9,802 nt of DNA from Candidatus Doudnabacteria bacterium. GTDB taxonomy: Bacteria; Patescibacteriota; Doudnabacteria; UBA920. The stretch covers positions 1 to 9,802 of the forward strand of contig JAHFJK010000040.1 in the NCBI GenBank assembly GCA_023245915.1, in the 5' to 3' direction. The position numbers and the translations under genes were made by a program. Every line of letters begins with the position of its first letter. The first letter of the stretch is position 1. The notes beneath the pieces were generated by a model that saw only the letters and a list, made by a program, of their open reading frames with translations, was not told where the DNA came from and searched no databases. Below are positions 1 through 5,492 of the stretch, in pieces.

Positions 1-40
1 AACTAAAACAACGCACCGCAAAAAAATCGCTTAGCGTTTA

Positions 41-70
41 ATACATTCATACACGACTGTATGAATGTAT
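41..70. repeat. Perfect inverted repeat over the first possible purN start
   Basis: ATACATTCATA (41-51) is exactly complementary to TATGAATGTAT (60-70), giving an 11-bp stem with an 8-nt loop. The right arm contains the ATG at 61, so in RNA this start would be paired. Upstream, 1-40 shows only short open stretches closing at stops (for example TAA at 39-41), possibly the tail of a gene outside the window, but this cannot be shown. No terminator U-run follows. Confidence 0.75.
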
Positions 71-81
71 TTCTAAAACTC

Positions 82-690
82 ATGGTTAAATTAAAAATTG
101 CAATATTAATCTCGAATGCCGGCACAGGAACCAACCTTCAAGCCATTATAGATGGAGTAAAATCGGGAAGAATCAAGGCTGAAATTTGCACGGTTATTTG
201 TGACAAAGCCGACGCTCCAGGATTAGAACGGGCCAGACAAAATAAGTTGCACGTTGAAATTTGCCAAAAAAAAGAAGCTTTACTCCCGCTTTTGCAAAAA
301 TTAAATCCCAACTACATTTGCCTTGCGGGTTGGAAACAAATTATTTTGGACGAAGTCGTTAATGCTTTCCCAAACAAAATTTTAAATCTTCATCCGGGTC
401 TCATTCCCGATTCTGCTGATGGCACAGTAAAAAATCCCGACGGTACAGACGCGTTGTGGAATAAAGCTATGCTGACTACCAAAGCCATCGCTAATTTCTT
501 AGACCAAAAAGCCAGTTATGCCGGTTCTACAGTTCATTTTTTAACTTTAAATTTTGACTTCGGCCCTGTCTTAGGCAGGACTTTTGAAAAAATTGAAGCT
601 GATGATACAATTGAATCTCTTTATTCAAGACTGAAGAAAAAAGAAAACCAACTTTACGTTCAAGTCTTAGAAAAATTGACCAGTCCCTAA
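82..690 (+). CDS. purN: Phosphoribosylglycinamide formyltransferase (PurN), extended-loop variant
   Basis: Transfers a formyl group from 10-formyl-tetrahydrofolate to GAR to make FGAR, step 3 of de novo purine synthesis, in the cytosol. The Rossmann-like start (ILISNAGTGTNLQAII) matches the E. coli SGNGSNLQAI region. The catalytic triad is visible as Asn102 and His104 in ILNLHPGLIP and Asp159 in NFDFGPV (numbered from the start at 82). Between LHPGLIP and STVHF there are about 38 residues where E. coli PurN has about 19, so the substrate-side loop is longer and contains KNPDGTDALWNKAML. I chose the ATG at 82 because the family core begins 3-5 residues later and the ATG at 61 lies inside a perfect inverted repeat; 61 is the alternative and adds seven residues. 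Neither start has a Shine-Dalgarno sequence. It is the first gene of the pur cluster here. Confidence 0.93.
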   Translation: MVKLKIAILISNAGTGTNLQAIIDGVKSGRIKAEICTVICDKADAPGLERARQNKLHVEICQKKEALLPLLQKLNPNYICLAGWKQIILDEVVNAFPNKILNLHPGLIPDSADGTVKNPDGTDALWNKAMLTTKAIANFLDQKASYAGSTVHFLTLNFDFGPVLGRTFEKIEADDTIESLYSRLKKKENQLYVQVLEKLTSP

Positions 691-776
691 TGTCATTCCG
701 AGCGAGGCCCTAAAGGGGCCGAGTCGAGGAATCTTTTAATAGACCACTTCATTCCCTTTGCTCGGGATGGCGACGT
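691..776. repeat. TGTCATTCC-type palindromic repeat between purN and the membrane gene
   Basis: Begins at the base after the purN stop. ATTCC (695-699) pairs with GGAAT (728-732), and GGCCC (706-710) pairs with GGGCC inside it, giving a nested hairpin. A second inverted motif, CATTCCC...CTCGGGATG, follows at about 750-772. The outer ends are roughly complementary. The same head motif recurs at 5277 and in reverse near 5480 and 8822. The short CTTTT after the first hairpin makes it only a weak terminator candidate. Confidence 0.65.
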
Positions 777-784
777 AATCAAGA

Positions 785-1132
785 ATGTCAAAACTTTTAC
801 CAATCATTATTATTTTCCTCGGAGAAGTCTTTGCTATTTTAGCCGAGATTACTTCTGCCAAGTATTTTGCTCTAGATGGTAATAATTTTTTGAAAGGTTT
901 TCTAAGAGCCTTTCCTGTGATTTTGGTAGGTGCAATTCTGTTGGTGTGTGGCTACATGCTAGGACTTAAAGCCTTTAAAAATATTTGGATTGTCAGTGCG
1001 GTTTCCATTACTTCGATTTTAATATCCGAGCCTATCATTAACTACACCATCACCCACCAAGTACCCACTCGTGGATCAATTATTGGTTTGGTTTTAGGTA
1101 TCTTTGGCTTCCTGGCAGCATTATTTCTATGA
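785..1132 (+). CDS. Small four-helix membrane protein, DMT/EamA-SMR-like transporter
   Basis: A 115-residue, very hydrophobic protein with about four predicted membrane helices (near residues 4-22, 40-62, 66-86 and 95-114). An acidic residue lies in the first helix (GEVFAILAE), as in single-domain DMT/SMR proteins, and a loop PTRG precedes the last helix. These are family features rather than a firm match. The size is that of a half-transporter working as a dimer in the inner membrane. Its stop overlaps the purD start by four bases (ATGA at 1129-1132), so the two are probably translationally coupled. This suggests, but does not prove, a purine-related cargo. No Shine-Dalgarno sequence is seen. 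The substrate is unknown. Confidence 0.75.
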   Translation: MSKLLPIIIIFLGEVFAILAEITSAKYFALDGNNFLKGFLRAFPVILVGAILLVCGYMLGLKAFKNIWIVSAVSITSILISEPIINYTITHQVPTRGSIIGLVLGIFGFLAALFL

Positions 1133-2517
1133 AGAAAAAAATTCTTATTGTCGGTTCGGGCAGCAGGGAAAACGCTCTGGCCTGGAAACTTTCCCAGTCG
1201 CCAAGAGTTGGCAAAATTTTTATTGCGCCTGGAAATCCCGGCACAGCTCGCTTTAGCGAGAATCTTAACATTAACGCGACCGACATAAACGCTTTAATTG
1301 AATTTGCACAAAAAAATGCAGCTGATCTTACAGTTGTGGGGCCGGAAGACCCTTTAGCTTTGGGCATTGTTGATGCATTTTTAAAACAGGGTTTAAAAAT
1401 CTGGGGACCGAGCAAAGCCGCAGCGCAAATTGAATCCAGCAAAACTTTTGCTAAAGAATTGATGAAAAAGAATAACATCCCCACCGCGGAATTTGAAACC
1501 TTTAGCAACTACAATGAAGCAATAAAATATGTTGAGACTAAAGGCGCGCCAATTGTAATCAAAGCTTCTGGCCTGGCCTTGGGCAAAGGAGTGACCATTT
1601 GTAAAACCTTGGATGAAGCAAAAGGCGCGCTTAAAGCCGCTATGGTAGACAAAGTTTTTGGCGATTCCGGCAGTGAAGTGGTCATAGAAGAATTCCTGGA
1701 AGGCATGGAATTTTCCGCCCACGCTTTTTGTGACGGAAAAACTTTTAAAATGCTTCCTTTTTCCCAGGATCATAAAAAGATTTTCGATGGTGACCAAGGA
1801 CCCAACACAGGCGGAATCGGGACAATTGCTCCCCTGCCTTGGACAACGGATGAGCTGATAAATCAGGTTTCAGAAAAAATAGTCCAACCAACTCTGGAGG
1901 GTTTGAAAAATCTTAGCTCTCCTTTTACCGGACTGCTTTATCCAGGATTAATGGCCACGGGCTCCCCCTCTTTTCTAAAGAGGGGGACGGGGGGAGTTAA
2001 AGTCATTGAATTTAACTGCCGTTTTGGCGGGCCGGAATGCGAAAGCTATATGAGAATTTTAAAAACCGACCTGCTGGACATTTTAGAAGCCTGCGTGCAA
2101 GGCACTTTGGACAAAATGAAAATTGAATGGCACCCGCTTTTTGCCTGCTGTATAATTTTGTGCAGCAAAGGCTATCCGGACAAATATGACAAAGGTTTTC
2201 CAATTACCGGAATTGAAGCAGCAGAAAAAATGGAAGATGTGGTTGTATTTCATGCTGGAACAGCCTACTCCTCTTCTCCCCCCCTTTTTCAAAAGGGGGG
2301 GCAAGGGGGGGTTATTACCAACGACCTGTCCGCCAAAGCCTTGGCGACAGCGGGCGGACGGGTTTTAGGAGTTACTGCCACTGGCAATGATTTAAAATCA
2401 GCCCTCAATAAAGCCTATGCCGCCGTTAAGCTCATTCATTTTGAAGGTATGCATTACAGAGGAGATATAGGTCAGAAATCCCTGTTTCTACTAAATACGA
2501 AAGGAGCTAAATACTAA
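1129..2517 (+). CDS. purD: Phosphoribosylamine-glycine ligase (GAR synthetase, PurD) with repeat-derived insertions
   Basis: ATP-grasp enzyme that joins glycine to phosphoribosylamine to make GAR, step 2 of purine synthesis. The order is N-domain (IVGSGSRENALAWKL, residues 7-21; GPEDPLALGIVD, 71-82), ATP-grasp domain (IVIKASGLALGKGV, 142-155; VVIEEFLEG, 184-192; SQDHKKIFDGDQGPNTGGIG, 212-231) and C-terminal half with the metal-binding VIEFNCRFG (292-300). It has 462 residues against 429 in E. coli. The excess lies mainly at residues 278-289 and 379-408, where palindromic repeats run through the reading frame. Deviations from the usual family are GGREH written as GSREN and RFGDPE written as RFGGPE. 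The start overlaps the upstream stop (ATGA). No frame break is present, so it is probably functional. Confidence 0.95.
   Translation: MKKKILIVGSGSRENALAWKLSQSPRVGKIFIAPGNPGTARFSENLNINATDINALIEFAQKNAADLTVVGPEDPLALGIVDAFLKQGLKIWGPSKAAAQIESSKTFAKELMKKNNIPTAEFETFSNYNEAIKYVETKGAPIVIKASGLALGKGVTICKTLDEAKGALKAAMVDKVFGDSGSEVVIEEFLEGMEFSAHAFCDGKTFKMLPFSQDHKKIFDGDQGPNTGGIGTIAPLPWTTDELINQVSEKIVQPTLEGLKNLSSPFTGLLYPGLMATGSPSFLKRGTGGVKVIEFNCRFGGPECESYMRILKTDLLDILEACVQGTLDKMKIEWHPLFACCIILCSKGYPDKYDKGFPITGIEAAEKMEDVVVFHAGTAYSSSPPLFQKGGQGGVITNDLSAKALATAGGRVLGVTATGNDLKSALNKAYAAVKLIHFEGMHYRGDIGQKSLFLLNTKGAKY
1962..1994 (+). repeat. Palindromic GC-rich repeat inside purD, copy 1
   Basis: CCCCCTCTTT (1964-1973) is perfectly complementary to AAAGAGGGGG (1977-1986) with a 3-nt loop, followed by an ACGGGGGGAG tail that could pair instead with the CTCCCCC head. 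It is read in frame as SPSFLKRGTGGV and adds about eight residues between GLM and KVIEF relative to E. coli PurD. Confidence 0.8.
2278..2311 (+). repeat. Palindromic GC-rich repeat inside purD, copy 2
   Basis: CCCCCCCTTTT (2278-2288) pairs perfectly with AAAAGGGGGGG (2291-2301), followed by CAA and a second G-run, the same design as copy 1. It is read in the same orientation and frame, as SPPLFQKGGQGGV, between FHAGT and GGRV, where E. coli PurD has an 11-residue loop and this protein has about 30 residues. Confidence 0.8.
2329..2358. repeat. TCCGCC...GGCGGA palindrome inside purD, next to copy 2
   Basis: TCCGCC (2329-2334) pairs with GGCGGA (2353-2358), with CCAA/TTGG nested inside. It resembles the reverse complement of the hairpin at 5426-5451 (shared AAGCCTTGGCGA core), so a second repeat family seems to have landed beside copy 2. 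It contributes residues near LSAKALATAGG of PurD. Confidence 0.55.
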
Positions 2518-2546
2518 ATTTCGTATTTCGTTATTTTAGTATTTAG
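2491..2546. repeat. Overlapping AT-rich palindromes at the end of purD
   Basis: CTAAATACTAAA (2507-2518) is perfectly complementary to TTTAGTATTTAG (2535-2546), a 12-bp stem. AAATACGAAA (2493-2502) is also perfectly complementary to TTTCGTATTT (2519-2528), so the two hairpins interlock and exclude each other or form a pseudoknot. The purD stop codon lies within it. The ATTTCG-rich style resembles the insert in the 16S gene at 9430-9545. Confidence 0.7.
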
Positions 2547-2557
2547 AAGAAAATTTT

Positions 2558-3235
2558 ATGGCAATAAAATTGGTAGCATTTGATTGGAATGGAACCCTGT
2601 TCGCAGATACGCAAACGATAGTTAACGCGGATAATATTATTTTAAAAAAATTGCGCGTAAAGCCCATCAATGTAAAAATATTCAGGCGATGTTTTCATGT
2701 TCCGATCATTCAATATTGGAAAAATATAGGATTAAGCGACGCTTTTCTGGAAAAAAATTTGCTAATAATGCAAAATTACTTTAGCGTTTTTTACGAACCT
2801 TTAGCCGACAAAACCCGGAGCAGGGCAGGCGCAAAGGAAATCCTAAAATTTTTAAGACAAAATAAAATCGGGTCCATCATTTACAGTAACCATACTACAG
2901 CAGACATCGACAGGCAATTAAGAAGGCTGCGGATAGAGCAGTATATAGCTAAAGTCATTGCTAGAGATATGGGCGACCATTCGCTTATGCATTCAAGAGG
3001 CAAGCAGCAAAAACTTGAAGACTATATCAGAAAACATAAATTCAAACCTCATGAAGTTATCTCTGTGGGGGATACTGAAGAGGAGGTTGAGATTGGCAAG
3101 CATTTAGGCTATCACACAGTTGCCATAACCGGCGGCTATAACACCACTGCCCGCCTGAAAAAACATCATCCCGACTTTTTAATCCATAATATGCTAGAAT
3201 TAAAAAAGATAATTAAAAAGCTTAACAAAATTTAG
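2558..3235 (+). CDS. HAD-superfamily hydrolase (phosphoglycolate phosphatase-like)
   Basis: A 225-residue cytosolic phosphatase of the haloacid dehalogenase superfamily. Motif I is FDWNGTLF (residues 8-15), with nucleophile Asp9 and Asn in place of the usual second Asp, a variant found in part of the family. Motif II is IIYSNHTT, with the Ser. Lysines near KQQKLEDYI are candidates for motif III, and motif IV is VGDTEEEVEIGK, with a Glu pair in place of the last Asp. The helical cap lies between motifs I and II. The substrate cannot be told from sequence. Its place inside a purine cluster permits a nucleotide-dephosphorylating role, but house-cleaning of phosphoglycolate is equally possible. 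Only a weak AGAAG lies upstream of the ATG. The stop is inside a palindrome arm that runs towards purE. Confidence 0.85.
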   Translation: MAIKLVAFDWNGTLFADTQTIVNADNIILKKLRVKPINVKIFRRCFHVPIIQYWKNIGLSDAFLEKNLLIMQNYFSVFYEPLADKTRSRAGAKEILKFLRQNKIGSIIYSNHTTADIDRQLRRLRIEQYIAKVIARDMGDHSLMHSRGKQQKLEDYIRKHKFKPHEVISVGDTEEEVEIGKHLGYHTVAITGGYNTTARLKKHHPDFLIHNMLELKKIIKKLNKI

Positions 3236-3315
3236 TCTTCGACCCTGACTGCCGTCAGGCAGGCTTGTGGAGAAGCTAAATTTTATGTTCTCGACAAGCT
3301 CGAACAATAAAATTT
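3227..3315 (+). promoter_or_regulatory. Two competing hairpins between the HAD gene and purE
   Basis: Arm A is AAAATTTAG plus CTTC (3227-3240), and arm B begins GAAG CTAAATTTT (3272-3284), which pairs with A over about 13 bp. The same B stretch continued to GTTC (3278-3290) pairs with arm C, GAACAATAAAATTT (3302-3315), over 13 bp with one bulged A. C ends at the base before the purE ATG. A:B and B:C cannot form together. A small hairpin CTGCC/GGCAG (3249-3262) sits in the A:B loop. This could be a translational switch, or just two overlapping palindromic repeats. Confidence 0.5.
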
Positions 3316-3840
3316 ATGAACAAACCACTCGTGGGAATTTTAATGGGTTCGGATTCAGACCTTGGAGTAATGAAAGACGCGGCGGAAGTATTGGAACAAT
3401 TTGGCATTGGCTCTGAAGTCAAAGTTCTTTCTTGCCACAGGGCACCGGAAAAAGTCGTGGAATATGTTCGCGATGCCTCTGCGCGCGGCATAAAAGTATT
3501 TATCGGCGGAGCCGGGATGTCCGCAGGGCTTCCCGGAGTCATAGCGGCACATACTGAACTGCCAGTTATTGGAGTTCCTCTACTTTCTGCTAGTTCCGCA
3601 GCAGGAGGTTTGGATTCTATTCTTTCTGTAATGCAATTACCTCCTGGCATTCCCGTTGCCGCTGTTGCATTAAACGGAGCCAAGAACGCTGGGCTTTTAG
3701 CGGCGCAAATCATCGGCACCGGAGACGCAGATATTAGGGCTAAGATTATAGATTACAAAAAGAAAATGGAAAAAGATATTTTGGCAAAAAATGAAAAGTT
3801 GGAAAAGGAAGGGTATAAAAAATATTTGGAAAAGAAATAG
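3316..3840 (+). CDS. purE: N5-carboxyaminoimidazole ribonucleotide mutase (PurE, class I)
   Basis: Converts N5-CAIR to CAIR in purine synthesis; class I enzymes are octamers and are usually paired with PurK. The phosphate-binding start GILMGSDSDL (residues 7-16), SCHRAP (39-44, with His41 equal to the E. coli catalytic His45), GGAGMSAGLPGVIAAHT (64-80) and LDSILSVMQLPPGIPVAAV are all in place. The Arg after the His, and the GVPL...LDS block, place it with class I rather than the animal-type class II. It has 174 residues, slightly over the usual length, with a Lys-rich helical tail. PurK is not in the window. No Shine-Dalgarno sequence: the ATG directly follows a hairpin arm (AATAAAATTT). Confidence 0.95.
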   Translation: MNKPLVGILMGSDSDLGVMKDAAEVLEQFGIGSEVKVLSCHRAPEKVVEYVRDASARGIKVFIGGAGMSAGLPGVIAAHTELPVIGVPLLSASSAAGGLDSILSVMQLPPGIPVAAVALNGAKNAGLLAAQIIGTGDADIRAKIIDYKKKMEKDILAKNEKLEKEGYKKYLEKK

Positions 3841-3894
3841 GGGGCAACTGACTCAGCCAGCCACCCCCAGTCATCTCCATCGAACCATGCTTTC

Positions 3895-4104
3895 CTAAGG
3901 GATCACAGATACTGTTGCCGGTTTAGCAACTTCGCCAATTGTATTGCTAGCCGTTCGTTCGGAAATTTCTGAAGCAATTTCGCCGCGCAACTCATCAATT
4001 TTTTCCAAAAGCTCTTGCGCAAACTGGTCATCGTCGACCCACTTAATGTCCTCATGCGCCTGCCTCAGATGTATCAATGCGTTCATCAAATGATCTGATC
4101 GCAT
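3895..4104 (-). CDS. Small acidic helical protein of unknown function
   Basis: A 69-residue protein that I do not recognise. Residues 1-50 are rich in charged and Leu/Ile residues (HLMNALIHLRQAHEDIKW; FAQELLEKIDELRGEIASEI), suggesting two amphipathic helices, possibly a hairpin or coiled coil. The tail from about 51 is Thr/Val/Pro-rich and probably disordered. There is no signal peptide or Cys. It is convincing because AAAAGGAGG (4111-4119, minus strand) lies 6 nt before the ATG and a TTGAGC-17-TAATAT promoter lies just upstream. It runs opposite to the pur genes, convergent with purE and divergent from purM, so it is probably an independent unit. A small regulator or partner protein is possible but not shown. 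Confidence 0.7.
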   Translation of the reverse strand: MRSDHLMNALIHLRQAHEDIKWVDDDQFAQELLEKIDELRGEIASEISERTASNTIGEVAKPATVSVIP

Positions 4105-4125
4105 ACCTTGCCTCCTTTTGTTAAA

Positions 4126-4154
4126 ATATTATCAAATTTACAAATATTGCTCAA
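4126..4154 (-). promoter_or_regulatory. Promoter for the small minus-strand gene
   Basis: On the minus strand, -35 TTGAGC (4149-4154) and -10 TAATAT (4126-4131) are separated by exactly 17 bp. Transcription would start near 4119, immediately before the Shine-Dalgarno sequence, giving a very short leader. The -35 box touches the purM start codon, so the two transcription units share this gap. On the plus strand TTGTTA (4118-4123) and an AAATAT-like box could serve purM, but weakly. Confidence 0.5.
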
Positions 4155-5266
4155 TGCCCAACGAATACGCACAAGCCGGAGTTGACTACACCCAAATGGA
4201 GCCGTTTAAAATGGCTATGGTTGAGGCTGGCCGAAAAACCTTGCACTTCCCGGAAAAACGGGGAGTTTTTATAAATGCCGATGTCACTCATGCCCACGGC
4301 GCCGTATTTGAATACACAGGAAGTAATAACCATTTATGGTGCAAAACCCAGGAAGACTTAGGCAATAAGAACTGGATTGCGGAATGGATGTACCAAAATA
4401 CCGGCAAAACCTATTACGATTCTATTGCTGTTGATACCGCTCTGATTGTTGTTAATGATGTTATAGCTCAAGGCGCAATGCCAGTGGTTTTCAATGACCA
4501 AATAGAAGCCAGTGACAGCTCCTGGTATTCCGACAAAAAAAGGGCCGGCGATTTGGCAAGCGGCTTTTTAAAAATTTGCGAAGAAGTGGGCATGGCTTTG
4601 CCCGCTGGAGAGTCTGCTTCCGTAAAATATTTAATTAACCCTGCTCCTCCGGTCAAACAAGCAGCGTCTTTAAGCGGATCGGTTACCGGAATAATCGCCC
4701 CAAAAGAAAGGCTTATTACCGGCCGAGATTTGCAGGCTGGCGACCATATTATTGCGGTCGCCTCCTCTGGCCTTCATGCCAATGGCATATCACTGGTTAT
4801 AAAAAAAGCAATGGAACTACCAGAACAATTTTTAACTAAACTCCTCAACGGCAACTCTTTGGGAGAAGAGGCATTAATTCCAACTAGATCGTACGTAAAA
4901 CTTATTGAAACCTTGCTGGAAAACCAAATTGAAATTCACGCACTCCTCCCAGGTACCGGCGACGGTGTTGGCAAAATTGCTTTTGACAAACGCGCCTTTA
5001 CTTACCGCATCCATTCCTGGCTAAAAATTCCGCCGCTCATGGAATATTTTCATCAGGCGTTAAATATCCCTCTTCCAGACTGCCTGAAAACTTTTAACTG
5101 GGGCGTGGGCTACTACATTTTTACTCCTGCTAAAGAAGTTGATAGAATACTAAAGTTGGGAAAAGAGACTGGCTACGAGCTTTCCGATGTTGGCACAGTC
5201 GAAGCAGGCAAGAGGCAAGTAATTTTTGAACCGGAAAATATAACATTAAAACCGCCGGGAGAGTAA
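4154..5266 (+). CDS. purM: Phosphoribosylformylglycinamidine cyclo-ligase (AIR synthetase, PurM), divergent
   Basis: Closes the imidazole ring of FGAM to give AIR, using ATP (step 5). From the ATG at 4154 the protein has 370 residues, against 345 in E. coli. The N-terminal YAQAGVD, IAVDTALIVVNDVIAQGAMPVVFNDQ (91-116, E. coli GIDLVAMCVNDLVVQGAEP), AGES (151-154, E. coli GGET), GSVTGII, SSGLHANGISLV (204-215, E. coli SSGPHSNGYSLV) and FNWGVGYYIF show the PurM fold in order. The usual DGVGTKL nucleotide loop is replaced by SNNHLWCKTQED, and the HLTGGG region reads LLPGTGDGVG. The TTG at 4118 would add 12 residues unlike the family. No Shine-Dalgarno sequence precedes 4154. A PurM paralogue with another substrate cannot be excluded, but the cluster supports AIR synthetase. 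Confidence 0.88.
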   Translation: MPNEYAQAGVDYTQMEPFKMAMVEAGRKTLHFPEKRGVFINADVTHAHGAVFEYTGSNNHLWCKTQEDLGNKNWIAEWMYQNTGKTYYDSIAVDTALIVVNDVIAQGAMPVVFNDQIEASDSSWYSDKKRAGDLASGFLKICEEVGMALPAGESASVKYLINPAPPVKQAASLSGSVTGIIAPKERLITGRDLQAGDHIIAVASSGLHANGISLVIKKAMELPEQFLTKLLNGNSLGEEALIPTRSYVKLIETLLENQIEIHALLPGTGDGVGKIAFDKRAFTYRIHSWLKIPPLMEYFHQALNIPLPDCLKTFNWGVGYYIFTPAKEVDRILKLGKETGYELSDVGTVEAGKRQVIFEPENITLKPPGE

Positions 5267-5276
5267 CCCTCCATCC

Positions 5277-5480
5277 TGTCATCCCGGAATCCCTCACTTT
5301 TAAATATTGCAGGGATGATAAAATTAGAAAAATTTAAGGTTACCGCAAATATTTATTAAATAGTAAAAACAGAAAGTGTGGGATATCCGGGATCCAGTCA
5401 TGTGCTTATTTCTGGATCCCGGCTCTCCGCCTTCGCCAAGGCTTCGGCGGACAGGTCGGATGCACTCGGCCGGGATGACA
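5277..5480. repeat. Composite palindromic element with 11-bp terminal inverted repeats upstream of purC
   Basis: The ends TGTCATCCCGG (5277-5287) and CCGGGATGACA (5470-5480) are perfect inverted repeats 204 bp apart. Inside, 5281-5300 pairs with 5373-5393 (one change, one insertion), with AAATATTGC and GCAAATATTT nested deeper. CCGGGATCCAG (5387-5397) pairs perfectly with CTGGATCCCGG (5412-5422), and TCCGCC/GGCGGA closes a hairpin at 5426-5451. No target duplication is visible and no protein is encoded. It fills the purM-purC gap apart from short edges. No clear purC promoter is seen. Confidence 0.75.
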
Positions 5481-5492
5481 TAACAAAACATT

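Noticed and set aside
61..81. PurN starting at the ATG at 61
   Set aside because: Possible, but that ATG is in a perfect inverted-repeat arm and the family core fits the ATG at 82; kept as an alternative.
1080..1508. Minus-strand open frame of 142 codons over purD
   Set aside because: It lies opposite the well-supported purD and membrane genes, its protein has no recognisable motif, and it is explained as a shadow of purD codon use.
3276..3719. Minus-strand open frame of 147 codons over purE
   Set aside because: The plus strand encodes a complete class I PurE; the opposite frame is low-complexity Ala/Pro/Thr and lacks a ribosome binding site.
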